Shown: positions 36,094 through 45,955, counted from the stretch's first letter. The stretch is DNA of 64,000 bases from AP-16 sp963755055 (GCA_963755055.1 CAVWIS010000009.1:56256-120255); one strand, 5' to 3'. The notes: generated from the sequence alone by a model not told the origin. Numbers and translations are program-made.

Positions 36094-37349
36094 GCGGTGA
36101 TCTCGTCGATCATCTGCTGGGTGACCAGGCAGATGCCTGCCTCGGTGCGGCGGAACCGCTTGGCGTCGAGCTCGGGATCCTCGCCCACCACCAGTCCTTC
36201 CGGAATGCGCACGCCGCGGTCAATGACGGCGTTGGTCAAGCGGCTTCCGCGGCCGACATCCGCATAGGGCAGGATCACGACATTCTCGATCCTCGAATAG
36301 GAATGAACGTGCACCCCGGTGAACAGCAGGGAGCGCCGCAGGCTGGCGCCCGAGATGATGCAGCCGCCGGAGACGAGGGAGCTGATCGCCTCGCCCCGCC
36401 GGCTCTCGTCGTCGTGCACGAATTTTGCCGGCGGCGTGATCTCGGCGTGGGTCCAGATCGGCCACGAGCGGTCGAAGAGGTCGAGCTCGGGCACCAGATC
36501 GGTGAGATCGATATTGGCGGCCCAATAGGCGTCCAGCGTTCCGACGTCGCGCCAGTAGCTCCGCATCTCGGCCTGCGAGCGGATGCAGGAGTTTTCGAAA
36601 TGATGCGCCACGGCCCGCCCATGCTTCACGATATGGGGGATGATGTCCTTGCCGAAGTCATGACTGGAGGTCCGGTCGGCGGCGTCGCGCCGAAGCTCGT
36701 CGAACAGGAAATTCGACTCGAAGACGTAGATGCCCATGCTGGCGAGCGATTGGTCGGGCTTGCCAGGCATGGCGGGCGGATCGGCCGGCTTCTCGAGGAA
36801 CGACTGGATCCGGTCATTGTCATCGACGTGCATGACGCCAAAACTGCTGGCGTCGCTGCGCGGCACTTCGAGGCAGCCGACGGTGACGTCCGCACCCTGG
36901 GCGACATGCTGTTGCAGCATGCGCTCGTAGTCCATCTTGTAGATGTGATCGCCGGCGAGCAGCACGATGAACCTGGTCTCGTGGCTCTCGATGATGTCGA
37001 TGTTCTGGTAGACGGCGTCCGCCGTGCCCAAATACCACTGCCCGTCGGATATGCGCTGGCTCGCCGGCAGGATGTCGAAACTCTCGTTACGTTCCGGGCG
37101 GAAGAAGTTCCAGCCCATCTGCAGGTGCCGGATCAGGCTGTGGGCCTTGTACTGGGTGGCGACCGCCATGCGGCGGATGCCGGAGTTCAGCGCATTGGAC
37201 AGCGCGAAATCGATGATGCGCGACTTGCCGCCGAAATAGACCGCCGGCTTGGCGCGCCGGGTGGTCAGCTCCATGAGCCGGGTACCGCGCCCCCCGGCGA
37301 GAACGAAGGCGAGGGCGGAGCGCGCGAGGGGCTCGTTTCCGGTGGGCAT
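36090..37349 (-). CDS. glgC: Glucose-1-phosphate adenylyltransferase
   Basis: A 419-residue ADP-glucose pyrophosphorylase, the committed step of glycogen synthesis and usually allosterically controlled. N-terminal catalytic motif LAGGRGTRL, KPAVYFGGKSRIIDFALSN split over residues about 34-52, and YRCD-equivalent regions are visible, followed by a left-handed beta-helix. GGGAGGA precedes ATG 37349. It is the first gene of the glycogen operon; 336 bases to the divergent TetR gene hold its promoter, where I recognise no operator. Confidence 0.95.
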   Translation of the reverse strand: MPTGNEPLARSALAFVLAGGRGTRLMELTTRRAKPAVYFGGKSRIIDFALSNALNSGIRRMAVATQYKAHSLIRHLQMGWNFFRPERNESFDILPASQRISDGQWYLGTADAVYQNIDIIESHETRFIVLLAGDHIYKMDYERMLQQHVAQGADVTVGCLEVPRSDASSFGVMHVDDNDRIQSFLEKPADPPAMPGKPDQSLASMGIYVFESNFLFDELRRDAADRTSSHDFGKDIIPHIVKHGRAVAHHFENSCIRSQAEMRSYWRDVGTLDAYWAANIDLTDLVPELDLFDRSWPIWTHAEITPPAKFVHDDESRRGEAISSLVSGGCIISGASLRRSLLFTGVHVHSYSRIENVVILPYADVGRGSRLTNAVIDRGVRIPEGLVVGEDPELDAKRFRRTEAGICLVTQQMIDEITA

Positions 37350-37685
37350 GGAATCCTCCCGAGCGAAGACCAATGGATTTGATTTGTAGCGCGGTTTTCG
37401 AGTGCCGGCTTCGATCTGGATCAAAACTCGGACGGGGATCGTGTCGGTTGTCGAGTGATCCGGTTGAGCCGCCGACCGAGGGCGAGATCCGGATCGCCGG
37501 AGCATCATGAGCCTGTCGGGCCGCCGCTGACCGGTGCCTGCGAATCCCGGGGGATGCAGGCCGCACGCCGAATGAACTGAGGCGCTCACGCCGTGCGGTG
37601 GATGCCCTCCAAGGCGGTTCCTGTGGTAAGTCTCATCGGCTCGCAGCCTCGGAGGCTCTGAGGACCACGGACTACGGATCGCCGA

Positions 37686-38327
37686 ATGCGAAGCTGGCAC
37701 GACCGTTTTGACAAGCGGGGCTACCATCACGGCAACTTGAAGCAGGCCCTCACCGAGGCGGCGCGCCGCTTCATCGCCGAGCGCGGGCTCGGCGGGTTCA
37801 CGCTCGCCGACGCCGCAAAGCTTGCCGGGGTTTCGCCGACGGCCGTCTACCGCCACTTCAGCGGACGCGAGGATCTGGTCTCCGAGGTCGCCCACAAGGG
37901 GTTCGACCAGCTTGCCGAACGTCTCGCCCGGGCGTTGCGCGGCCCGGGAACGCCGATCGAGCGCTTCACCCGGATGGGCGAGACCTACCTCGCGTTCGCC
38001 GAGGAGGAGCCGGGGTTCTACATGGCGATGTTCGCGCCGCCACACGGCGGAGAGCCCAGGGGCCCCTGGGGCGCGGCGTCGGGCAGGCCGGATGCGCCCG
38101 CCGGCGCCTTCAACATCCTGGTGAACGCCCTGATGATGGTTTTTCCCGACGGCCTCGACGGGGCCGATCCGCGCTTCATCGCGCTCGAGGTCTGGGCGCT
38201 TTCCCACGGGATCGCCACGCTGGCCGCCGCCGGCCAGCTTCCCCGCGGGCCGGGCATTCCCGACAAGTACGAGCTGCTGCGCGCTGGAGTCCTGGCCCTG
38301 GTGCACAGGTCCTCGGCAGGCAGCTGA
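37686..38327 (+). CDS. TetR/AcrR-family transcriptional regulator (WHG domain)
   Basis: A 213-residue repressor-type protein. The N-terminal helix-turn-helix is residues about 20-60 (FTLADAAKLAGVSPTAVYRHF split as helix 2, turn, helix 3 recognition). The C-terminal ligand domain is of the WHG/TetR_C_13-type, with EVWALSHG near residue 175. It is divergent from glgC and upstream of a DUF2852 gene; targets unknown. No clear palindromic operator in the 336-base spacer. Confidence 0.88.
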   Translation: MRSWHDRFDKRGYHHGNLKQALTEAARRFIAERGLGGFTLADAAKLAGVSPTAVYRHFSGREDLVSEVAHKGFDQLAERLARALRGPGTPIERFTRMGETYLAFAEEEPGFYMAMFAPPHGGEPRGPWGAASGRPDAPAGAFNILVNALMMVFPDGLDGADPRFIALEVWALSHGIATLAAAGQLPRGPGIPDKYELLRAGVLALVHRSSAGS

Positions 38328-38420
38328 GGGATCGGAGCCCGAAAACGCGCGGCCCCCTCTTGCGTTTTGGGGAAAAGCCCGTATGTTTATGTTGTTCACA
38401 TTCACATCCGGAGACTCCCG

Positions 38421-38849
38421 ATGCCCTATGCCTCGCACGTCTGGAACAACGGCTGGCAGCACCACCGACGCTGCGGCCCGCCCGGCAGGGCGCTGGAGAT
38501 CGTCGGCATCATCCTCGGCTTCTTCTACGCCTGGCCTTTGGCGCTCGCCTATCTGGTGTGGAAGCTCATGGGCTATCCCGTGCCGAACGAGGCCAAGGAG
38601 TTCCTCGACCGGAATTTCAGCCGGCTCTCCGACAGTTTTCGCCCCCGCCCGCACTTCTCGTCGACCGGCAATTTCGCCTTCGAGGAGTATCGCCGACGCG
38701 AGATCGAGCGCCTCGAGCAGGAGCGCCGCCGGCTCGATGAGGAAGCCCGCGGCTTCGCCGAGTTCGTCGAAGAGCTCAAGCGGGCGAAGGACCGCGAGGA
38801 GTTCGAGGCCTTCATGGCAAAGCGCAGGTCGGGCCAGGCGTCGGCCTAG
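38421..38849 (+). CDS. DUF2852 domain protein
   Basis: A 142-residue protein with a hydrophobic segment (ALEIVGIILGFFYAWPLALAY split at residues about 24-45), then a charged coiled-coil tail (EIERLEQERRRLDEEARGF). DUF2852 proteins are membrane-associated and of unknown function, seen mainly in alphaproteobacteria. CGGAGA precedes ATG 38421; an upstream in-frame start gives 18 extra residues of low quality. Confidence 0.85.
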   Translation: MPYASHVWNNGWQHHRRCGPPGRALEIVGIILGFFYAWPLALAYLVWKLMGYPVPNEAKEFLDRNFSRLSDSFRPRPHFSSTGNFAFEEYRRREIERLEQERRRLDEEARGFAEFVEELKRAKDREEFEAFMAKRRSGQASA

Positions 38850-39069
38850 TCCCGCGCATCGGGTGAAGAACGATCGATGCGGTTCGGGTCGGACCGCATC
38901 GTCCATCCTCTCGAGATCAATTCTTGCCACGACATGGTTTGAGACGAATCCCGCGTCCCGCCGACGAAGAACAAGCGGGCGCCGGCGAGCGATCGACCCC
39001 TGCCTTGACGGTACCTCTGTCCCGGAACACTATCAAAGAGGCATTTCCGGCGGGCAGGAGGATCGAACC

Positions 39070-40143
39070 ATGGGCCATCAACCGTCGCGGCGAGATGTCC
39101 TGCTGGCAGCCCGCACGGCGGCCGCTTCCATCGCGCTGGCGGAGCTGGCGCTGCCGTTCCCGGCGCGCGCCGAGGACGGTTTTGCCATCTCGCTGGTCGG
39201 CGGGACCTGGGGGCAGGGGCAGATCAAGACCTACATCACCGGCACGGATTTCGAGAAGAAGAACAACGTCACGATCTCCTACGACTACGCCCAGGACAAC
39301 ATCCGCGCCGCCAAGGCCATGGCGAGCTGCGGCAATCCCGTCTTCACCACCGTGGAGGCGCTCAACTCGCAGGCCGTGCTGCTCGCCGAGGGCGGCTGCG
39401 TCGCCGACTACGATCTCGACATCGCCACCAACTACAAGGACATTCTGGATCTGTCGAAGGAGCCGCCGCGCAAGGGGCTGAGCCACTACTTCGCGGCGAG
39501 CTACATGATGGCGATCGGGCTCACCTACAACACCAAGGAGACCGCCGAGCCCGCTTCCTTCGAGGATCTGCTCAGCCCGCGCTTCAAGGGGCGCATCGCG
39601 GTGCCGTCGTTCGACTGGTTCGGCCCGCAGTTTCTCTATGCGGTCAACGGCGCGCTCGGCGGCACCAATGACAATGTCGATCGCGGCATGCAGTTCATCG
39701 CCGACCTGGTGAAGAAGAACAACGCCATCCTGCTGAGCTCGGCCGACGCCGGCATGCAGGCCTTCACCCGCGGCGAGATCATCGCCATGCCGTTCTGGAA
39801 CGGGCGCACCAACCTGATGGTGCGCAACGGCGTGCCGGTCAAGATGGTGTATCCGAAGGGCTGGATCTCGACCGGCAACGGCCACGTCATCCTGAAGAAC
39901 ACCAAGTTCTACAAGGAGGCGAACCGTCTGATCAACAACCTGCTCGATCCGGAGCTGCAGGCCAAGCTCGGAACCACGTTCGGCTATCCGCCGTCCAACA
40001 AGCTGGCAAAGCTTCCGCCGGAGTTCGCCGACATCCGCGTGCCCGAGCAGGTGTTCGAGCGCGCCGCGCGCCTCGACTACGGCGTGCTGACGGCGAATTC
40101 GGCAAAAAACCTCGAGCGCTGGAGCCGCGACGTTCTGGGTTGA
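39070..40143 (+). CDS. Extracellular solute-binding protein, polyamine type (PotD-like), Tat-exported
   Basis: A 357-residue binding protein with a twin-arginine signal (PSRRDVLLAA) ending at PARAED. Family features include SLVGGTWGQGQIKTY near the mature start, YNTKE and an AMPFWNGR hinge. AGGAGGA precedes ATG 39070. Its stop lies one base from the stop of the facing permease gene, so the importer is split between two converging transcripts. Substrate is probably a polyamine or another small cation, by family only. Confidence 0.88.
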   Translation: MGHQPSRRDVLLAARTAAASIALAELALPFPARAEDGFAISLVGGTWGQGQIKTYITGTDFEKKNNVTISYDYAQDNIRAAKAMASCGNPVFTTVEALNSQAVLLAEGGCVADYDLDIATNYKDILDLSKEPPRKGLSHYFAASYMMAIGLTYNTKETAEPASFEDLLSPRFKGRIAVPSFDWFGPQFLYAVNGALGGTNDNVDRGMQFIADLVKKNNAILLSSADAGMQAFTRGEIIAMPFWNGRTNLMVRNGVPVKMVYPKGWISTGNGHVILKNTKFYKEANRLINNLLDPELQAKLGTTFGYPPSNKLAKLPPEFADIRVPEQVFERAARLDYGVLTANSAKNLERWSRDVLG

Positions 40144-40144
40144 A

Positions 40145-40933
40145 TCACACCAGATTGCGCTGCCGGAACAGGGACTGCACCAGCCAGATCAACAGCCCGA
40201 CCACGGCGATCTGCAGAGTCGATGCCGCCGCGGTCGATGGGTCGCCCTCGAACAGCAGCAGGTTGAAGATATAGACCGGCAGCGTCGTGCTGTTGGCGCC
40301 GGAGATGAACAGCGCCAGGTTGATGTCGGAAAACGACAGGATGAACGCGAAGACGAAGCCCGACAGGATGCTCGACCGGATCAACGGCAGCGCCACCTTG
40401 GCGAAGGCCTGGACCGGCCCGGCGCCGAGGCTCCGGGCGGCCTCCTCGAGCCGCGGATCGAGCCCGATCAGCCCGGCCATCACGTTGCGGATCACGAACG
40501 GCGTGCAGATGACCACGTGGCCAAGCAGCAGGCTGGTCATCGACGGCTTGATGGCGAGGCGCGCATAGACCAGATAGAGCGCCGCCCCGAACAGGATTTC
40601 CGGGATGAACAGCGGCGCCATGAAGAACGCCTCGAGCGCCTCGCGGCCGCGGAACCGGAAGCGCACCAGCCCGACGGCCGCCAGCACCCCAAGCAGCGAG
40701 GCGATGATCGCCGCCGAGACCCCGAGCACGAGGCTGACCCGGAAGAACGCGCGGACGAACTCGGCGCTGTCGAAGAAGGCCCGATACCATTTGAGCGTCA
40801 GCTGCGTCGGCGGGAAGTCGAAATTGGGGCTGGCGCCGAACGAGACCGCGACCACGATGGCGAGCGGCGCCAGCAGCAGCACATAGGTCAGCGCCACGAA
40901 CGCCTTGAGCCCGAGCGGCAGGCGCGCGCTCAT
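40145..40933 (-). CDS. ABC permease, PotC-like
   Basis: A 262-residue inner-membrane permease with six helices and the EAA loop LEEAARSLGAGPVQAFAKVALP split across residues about 165-186. ATG 40933 overlaps the stop of the PotB-like gene (ATGA). Last gene of the minus-strand ATPase-permease-permease unit; its end abuts the PotD-like gene. Confidence 0.9.
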   Translation of the reverse strand: MSARLPLGLKAFVALTYVLLLAPLAIVVAVSFGASPNFDFPPTQLTLKWYRAFFDSAEFVRAFFRVSLVLGVSAAIIASLLGVLAAVGLVRFRFRGREALEAFFMAPLFIPEILFGAALYLVYARLAIKPSMTSLLLGHVVICTPFVIRNVMAGLIGLDPRLEEAARSLGAGPVQAFAKVALPLIRSSILSGFVFAFILSFSDINLALFISGANSTTLPVYIFNLLLFEGDPSTAAASTLQIAVVGLLIWLVQSLFRQRNLV

Positions 40934-41781
40934 GCGCCGAGCTCGCGGCGGCCGGCGCGGCGCGTCACCGCGAGCGCCGCAAAGACGAGGCTGGTGGTGG
41001 CGATCACCAGCAATGTGGCGATCGCCGACGCATTGGGCCATTGGTAGGAGATCAGCAGCTGGTCGTAGATCTGCCGGCCGATCACGCGCACGCGGGCGCC
41101 GCCCATCAGCACCGGGATGACGAAGGCGCTGATCGCCGCGCTGTAGACCAGCAGGCAGCCGGAGATGAGGCCCGGCCGGCTGAGCGGCAGGACGACGCGG
41201 CGAAAGCTGCCGAGCCAGGTGGCGCCGAGATTGCGCGCCGCCTCCTCGAGCGCCGGATTGATGCGCTCGATCGACGCCATCAGCGGCAGCACCATGAACG
41301 GCACGAACACGTTGGCGAGCCCGATCACCACCGCCGTCTCGTTGTATAGCAGCGGCAGCCGCTCCAGGCCGACCGCCTGCACCAGGGAGTTGATCAGGCC
41401 GTTGCGGCCGAGGATGACCAGCCAGCCGAAGGTGCGGATCACCGCGCTGACCATCAGCGGGATGACCAGCAGAAATACCCCGATCAGCGCCACCCGGCGC
41501 GAAGCCCGCGCGAGAAAATAGGCGAGCGGATAGCCAAACACGACGCAAAGCGCGGTGCTGATCAGGCCGAGCCGCAGCGTGCGCAGCAGCACCGCCAGGA
41601 ACCCGCCGTCGACGAGGGTCTGGTAGTTGGCGGTGGTGAGGTCCGGGGTCCAGATCCGCGTCGGCGAGTAGGTGTAGAAGCTCAGCACGATGATATTGGC
41701 GAACGGAATGACCAGAAAGACCGTGAGATAGAGCGCGAGCGGCAGGACGAGGACCAGCCACCAGGGACGATTCGCGCTCAT
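40930..41781 (-). CDS. ABC permease, PotB-like
   Basis: A 283-residue permease; six predicted helices, EAA loop ALEEAARNLGATWLGSFRRV. Its ATG overlaps the ATPase stop and its own stop overlaps the next start, so the three genes are translated as a coupled set. Confidence 0.9.
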   Translation of the reverse strand: MSANRPWWLVLVLPLALYLTVFLVIPFANIIVLSFYTYSPTRIWTPDLTTANYQTLVDGGFLAVLLRTLRLGLISTALCVVFGYPLAYFLARASRRVALIGVFLLVIPLMVSAVIRTFGWLVILGRNGLINSLVQAVGLERLPLLYNETAVVIGLANVFVPFMVLPLMASIERINPALEEAARNLGATWLGSFRRVVLPLSRPGLISGCLLVYSAAISAFVIPVLMGGARVRVIGRQIYDQLLISYQWPNASAIATLLVIATTSLVFAALAVTRRAGRRELGA

Positions 41782-42878
41782 CGCGGCAACAGGAAGACGT
41801 CCGCGGCGGCGATCGCGACGCTGACGGCGTCGCCTGCCGCGTGGCGGCGCGCCGCGCTGCCCCGGGTTATCGCGGTCAGCGGCTCGCCGCCTTCGACCTC
41901 GAGGCGCAGATGCAGATCCTGGCCCAGATAGGTCGCCTCGATGATTTTCGCCGCATGGACGTTCTCGCCGGCGGCCTCGTCGGCGGACGTCAGGCGCACG
42001 TGCTCGGGCCGGATCATCGCCACCACGCGGTCGTCGGGCCGGGCCTCGGCACCGGTTGCGCGCAGCATGAGGCCGCGATCGGTGCGCACCATCGTCGCGT
42101 CGCCGTGGCGCGCCACCACGATCGCATCGAGCAGATTGGAGTTGCCGATGAAATCCGCCACGAAGGCATTGGCCGGCCGCTCATAGATCTCGCGCGGCGA
42201 TCCGATCTGCTCGATGCGTCCGTTCGACATGACGACGATGCGGTCGGACAACGCCAGTGCCTCGCCCTGGTCGTGCGTCACGTAGACGGTGGTCTTGCCC
42301 AGCCGCCGCTGCAGGTCGTGCAGCTCGGTGCGCATCGCCAGGCGCAGCTTGAAGTCGAGGTTCGACAACGGCTCGTCGAACAACAGGATGCGCGGCTCGA
42401 GCACGACCGAGCGGGCGATCGCGATGCGCTGCTGCTGGCCGCCGGACAGCTTGCGCGGATAGCGCCCGGCGAGCTCGGGGAGGCCGACGAGGTCGAGCAC
42501 CTCCCCGACCCGGCGTTTCAGCTCGGCCTCGGCGAGGCGGCGCAGGCGCAATCCGAAGGCGACGTTCTCGAAGATCGTGAGATGCGGGAAGAGCGCGTAG
42601 CTCTGGAACACCAGCCCGATATTGCGGCGGTTGGGCGGCAGGTTTTCGATGCGCGCCCCGTCGATGAGGATGCCGCCCGCGCTCGGCGTCTCGAACCCGG
42701 CGATGCAGCGCAGCGTCGTGGTCTTGCCGCATCCGCTCGGGCCGAGCAGCGACACGAACTCCCCGGCGGCGACGCTGAACGACAGCGGCCCGACCACCGA
42801 TTGGGCGGTGTAGCGCTTGACCAGATCCCGGACCTCGAGCTCCGCGACGGAGAGCGAGCGCGCAGCGACGTTAGGCAT
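41778..42878 (-). CDS. ABC ATP-binding protein, PotA-like
   Basis: A 366-residue ATPase with Walker A GPSGCGKTT, signature LSGGQQQR, Walker B LLFDEPLSNLD, switch His in YVTHD and a C-terminal TOBE domain (VAMIRPEHVRL). ATG 42878 (MPNVAARS) is preferred to an ATG 36 bases upstream. First gene of the unit; the gamma-glutamyltransferase gene is divergent from it. Confidence 0.92.
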   Translation of the reverse strand: MPNVAARSLSVAELEVRDLVKRYTAQSVVGPLSFSVAAGEFVSLLGPSGCGKTTTLRCIAGFETPSAGGILIDGARIENLPPNRRNIGLVFQSYALFPHLTIFENVAFGLRLRRLAEAELKRRVGEVLDLVGLPELAGRYPRKLSGGQQQRIAIARSVVLEPRILLFDEPLSNLDFKLRLAMRTELHDLQRRLGKTTVYVTHDQGEALALSDRIVVMSNGRIEQIGSPREIYERPANAFVADFIGNSNLLDAIVVARHGDATMVRTDRGLMLRATGAEARPDDRVVAMIRPEHVRLTSADEAAGENVHAAKIIEATYLGQDLHLRLEVEGGEPLTAITRGSAARRHAAGDAVSVAIAAADVFLLPR

Positions 42879-43036
42879 GCCTCGTGTTCCGGAAAATGCT
42901 GTGGCGGCCCGCACCCTCGGCCGAGCGCAACAGCATTCCGGTGCCTTGTCAAGAAAGCCCCGATGCGGAAGGATCGCACCGCGGCCACGCCCATCGGCTT
43001 GTGATAGAAACGATCATCCGCCGCACGGAGAACGAC

Positions 43037-44755
43037 ATGAAGGCCCATCGACCGACCATCATGGGGACCCGCCACATGGTGGCGGCCTGCCAGTATCTCG
43101 CCGCCGAAGCCGGCTTCCGCATCCTCGAGGCCGGCGGCAATGCGATCGATGCCGGCGTGGCGGCCGGGATCGCGCTCGGCGTGGTGCAGCCCGAATACGT
43201 GGATTTTGCCGGCGTTGCGCCGATCATGATCTATTCGGCCGCCGAGGATCGCCTGGTCACCATCGCGGGGCTAGGGACATGGCCCAAGGCGGTCACCCGC
43301 GACTTCTTCCAGAAGCACCATGGCGGAAAGATTCCCCGGGGAATCCTGCGCACGGTGGTGCCGGCTGCCCCCGACGCCTGGATCACGGCGCTGGAGCGTT
43401 TCGGCACCATGAGCTTCGGCGAGGTGGCGGGGAGCGCCATCGGCTTCGCCCGCGACGGGTTTCCCGTCTACCCGCTGATGTCCGAGATCATCACCGAGCA
43501 CGAGGCCGAGTACCGCACCTTCCCGTCGAATACCGCGATCTACCTGCCGCAGGGCCGCCCACCGCGCCCGGGCGACATTTTTGTGCAGACCGATCTTGCC
43601 GCCACCATCCAGTTCATGGCGGACCAGGAGAAGGCCGCGCGAGGCCGCAGCCGCGAGGCGGGGCTGCAGGCGGCGCGCGATGCGTTCTATCGCGGCGATA
43701 TTGCACGCCGCATGGTGAAATTCCATGAGGACAATGGCGGGCTGATGTCGGCCGAGGACCTCGCCTCCTATCGCTCCGCTGTGGAGACGCCGGTCGAGAC
43801 CGCGTTCGGCGACATCAAGCTCTATGCCTGCGGCCCGTGGTGCCAGGGGCCGTCGCTGCTGCAGGCGCTCAATCTGCTGGACGCCGCCGAGCTGCATGGG
43901 CTCGGGCACAACTCGACCGGCTATCTGCACCGCATCACAGAGGCGGTGAAGCTCGCCTTTGCCGACCGCGAAGCCTATTTCGGCGATCCCCTGATGGTCG
44001 ACGTGCCGATCGAGGCGCTGCTGTCGCAGGACTACGCGCGGCGGCGCCGCGAACAGATCCGGCCTGACCGCGCCTGGCCGGGGATGCCGCCGGCCGGCGA
44101 TCCGCGGGCGCGAGAAACGGCGCCGCAGGGCGCCGCTCTGGTGCCGGAGCATGCCTGGCAGGCGCCCGAGCTCGACACCTCCTATGTCTGCGCCATCGAT
44201 CGCCACGGCAACGTGTTTTCGGCGACGCCGAGCGACGGATCCTTCAGCGCGCCAGTGGTGCCCGGGCTCGGCATCATTCCGTCGTCGCGCGGCAGCCAGA
44301 ACTGGGCGGACCCGGATCATCCTTCGGGCGTGGCGCCCGGCAAGCGGCCGCGGCTGACACCCAATCCGGCGATCGCCATGAGGCCAGGCAAAATGGCCAT
44401 GCCGTTCGGCACGCCCGGCGGCGACGTGCAGACGCAGGCCATGCTGCAGGTGTTTCTCAACATCCATCTGTTCGGCATGGAGGTGCAGGAAGCAGTCGAG
44501 GCGCCGCGCGTCGCCTCCTACAGCTTTCCGTCATCGTTCGAGCCGCACGCCTATCATCCCGGCCGCCTCAACCTGGAGAGCCGGATCGACAAATCGACCG
44601 GTGAGGCGCTCGGACACCTCGGCCACAAGGTCGAATGGTGGCCGGACTGGACCTGGCTCGCCGGCGCGGTCTGCACCATCGTCGCCGACCAGGAGAGCGG
44701 CGTGATGAAGGGCGGCGCCGACCCGCGGCGCCCATCCTACGCGCTCGGTTTGTAG
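43037..44755 (+). CDS. Gamma-glutamyltransferase family protein
   Basis: A 572-residue Ntn-hydrolase that self-cleaves into two subunits; the new N-terminal threonine would be Thr381 in ELDTSYVCAID. GGNAIDAGVAAGI (small-subunit-type fold start), GGLMSAEDLASY and GTPGGDVQ motifs fit the family. No signal peptide, so cytoplasmic, and possibly a gamma-glutamyl or acylase activity other than glutathione hydrolysis. GGAG precedes the ATG. Its 3' end abuts the nested repeat element. Confidence 0.87.
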   Translation: MKAHRPTIMGTRHMVAACQYLAAEAGFRILEAGGNAIDAGVAAGIALGVVQPEYVDFAGVAPIMIYSAAEDRLVTIAGLGTWPKAVTRDFFQKHHGGKIPRGILRTVVPAAPDAWITALERFGTMSFGEVAGSAIGFARDGFPVYPLMSEIITEHEAEYRTFPSNTAIYLPQGRPPRPGDIFVQTDLAATIQFMADQEKAARGRSREAGLQAARDAFYRGDIARRMVKFHEDNGGLMSAEDLASYRSAVETPVETAFGDIKLYACGPWCQGPSLLQALNLLDAAELHGLGHNSTGYLHRITEAVKLAFADREAYFGDPLMVDVPIEALLSQDYARRRREQIRPDRAWPGMPPAGDPRARETAPQGAALVPEHAWQAPELDTSYVCAIDRHGNVFSATPSDGSFSAPVVPGLGIIPSSRGSQNWADPDHPSGVAPGKRPRLTPNPAIAMRPGKMAMPFGTPGGDVQTQAMLQVFLNIHLFGMEVQEAVEAPRVASYSFPSSFEPHAYHPGRLNLESRIDKSTGEALGHLGHKVEWWPDWTWLAGAVCTIVADQESGVMKGGADPRRPSYALGL

Positions 44756-44757
44756 TT

Positions 44758-44985
44758 GTAGGGTGGGCAAAATCCGGCGCAGGCGGAAAACGCGGGCGCA
44801 GGTCGTGCGTGGATTTTGCCCACGCGGTCGGTCTTGCCGTCGTGCAACGGAAGGCGCTTCGCCCGCACGAGCCTCGCGAGCGATTTGCCCACGCGCGGAC
44901 GAACCGGCCCATCGGACAGCGTGGGCAAATCGCCCCGAATGTTTGGTCGCCTCGCGATCTCGCGAGAGGCGATTTGCCCACCCTA
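44758..44985. repeat. GTAGGGTGGGCAAA-type nested inverted-repeat element, copy 2
   Basis: Outer ends GTAGGGTGGGCAAA (44758) and TTTGCCCACCCTAC (to 44985) are perfectly inverse. Inside are TTTTGCCCACGCGGTC, two GATTTGCCCAC runs and GCGTGGGCAAATCGCC. It fills exactly the space between two converging genes. The terminal CTA of the element, read on the minus strand, is the TAG stop codon of the deacetylase. Copy 1 is at 2349-2509. Confidence 0.88.
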
Positions 44986-45792
44986 CATGAGTTGCGGTCG
45001 CACTGCGTCGCTGATCTCGTCGCAGCGCCCGATCCAGACGTCCGAATGGCTGAGCGCGTGCTCGATCAGGCCTTGCAGGACGGTCAATCGCGACGGCTGG
45101 CCGATCAGCTGCGGGTGCATGGCGACCGTCATGATCCGGTCCTCGGCGTGGAGCACGTCGAACTCGGTCTTCCAGGTTTCCAGCACCGACGACGGCGCAT
45201 GCATGGTGCGGCCGGGAAGCACGATCGAGTACTGGAAGTAGGGCGCGTCGACCAGCGCCCAGCGGAACGGCAGCTCGACGATATCGCTCGGCTCGCCGTC
45301 GATCTGCAGGAGATACGGCGAGTCGCAGTCGTAGAAATTGGACGAGTAGCGAAATCCGTAAGATTTCATCAGGCCGAGGGTGATGTCGCTGAACTCCGAG
45401 GCCGGAGCGCGGTAGCCGCGCGGCGCTTTTCCGGTGGCGCGGCGGATCGCCTCGAAACCTTTTTCCATCTCCTCGCGCTCCTGGTCGTGGGTGAGGTTGA
45501 CGATCCAGGCATGGCTGTAGCTGTGATGCGCGATCTCGTGCCCGGCGTCGACGATCGCCTCGATGACCTGCGGGCGCTGCTCGACGATCAGACCGGGGAC
45601 GAAGAAGGTCGAGCGGATGTCGTAGCGGCGCAGCAGGTCGAGGATGCGCGGAACCCCGGTCTTCCATCCATAGGCGCCCTGCGACAGCAGGATCGGACGC
45701 TTGGCGGCGGCGGGGTCGCGCGAGGTCCACATCGTCTCGCCGTCGAGGTCGAAGGTCAGCATCAGGGGAAATCCACGGCTGGTGAGCGGCAT
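44983..45792 (-). CDS. Polysaccharide deacetylase family protein (PuuE/allantoinase-like)
   Basis: A 269-residue NodB-type deacetylase without signal peptide. Metal-binding motifs are TFDLDGET (Asp) and HEIAHHSYSH (two His). The cytoplasmic location and opening MPLTSRGFPLMLTFD resemble the PuuE group, which acts on allantoin or N-acyl small molecules rather than on cell-wall glycan. GGAGG precedes ATG 45792. Its stop codon comes from the adjoining repeat. Divergent from the M28 peptidase. Confidence 0.85.
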   Translation of the reverse strand: MPLTSRGFPLMLTFDLDGETMWTSRDPAAAKRPILLSQGAYGWKTGVPRILDLLRRYDIRSTFFVPGLIVEQRPQVIEAIVDAGHEIAHHSYSHAWIVNLTHDQEREEMEKGFEAIRRATGKAPRGYRAPASEFSDITLGLMKSYGFRYSSNFYDCDSPYLLQIDGEPSDIVELPFRWALVDAPYFQYSIVLPGRTMHAPSSVLETWKTEFDVLHAEDRIMTVAMHPQLIGQPSRLTVLQGLIEHALSHSDVWIGRCDEISDAVRPQLM

Positions 45793-45955
45793 TGCGACCT
45801 CCGGATGATTGACTGGAGTTCGACGAGACTTGCGAAGCGGCGCAGGCTGAGGCGAAGCGGCATCCCGGTCGCCGGAGCGTGCGCCAGCTTGCCCCGGCGC
45901 GCGCCGGCATGTCACGGTGAAATGTACGAAACCGTGCGCCGCACCGGGAGGACCC

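Noticed and set aside
37350..38930. N-terminal extension of glgC to 946 residues
   Set aside because: The extension runs opposite the TetR gene and has no family match; a strong ribosome site marks ATG 37349 as the start.
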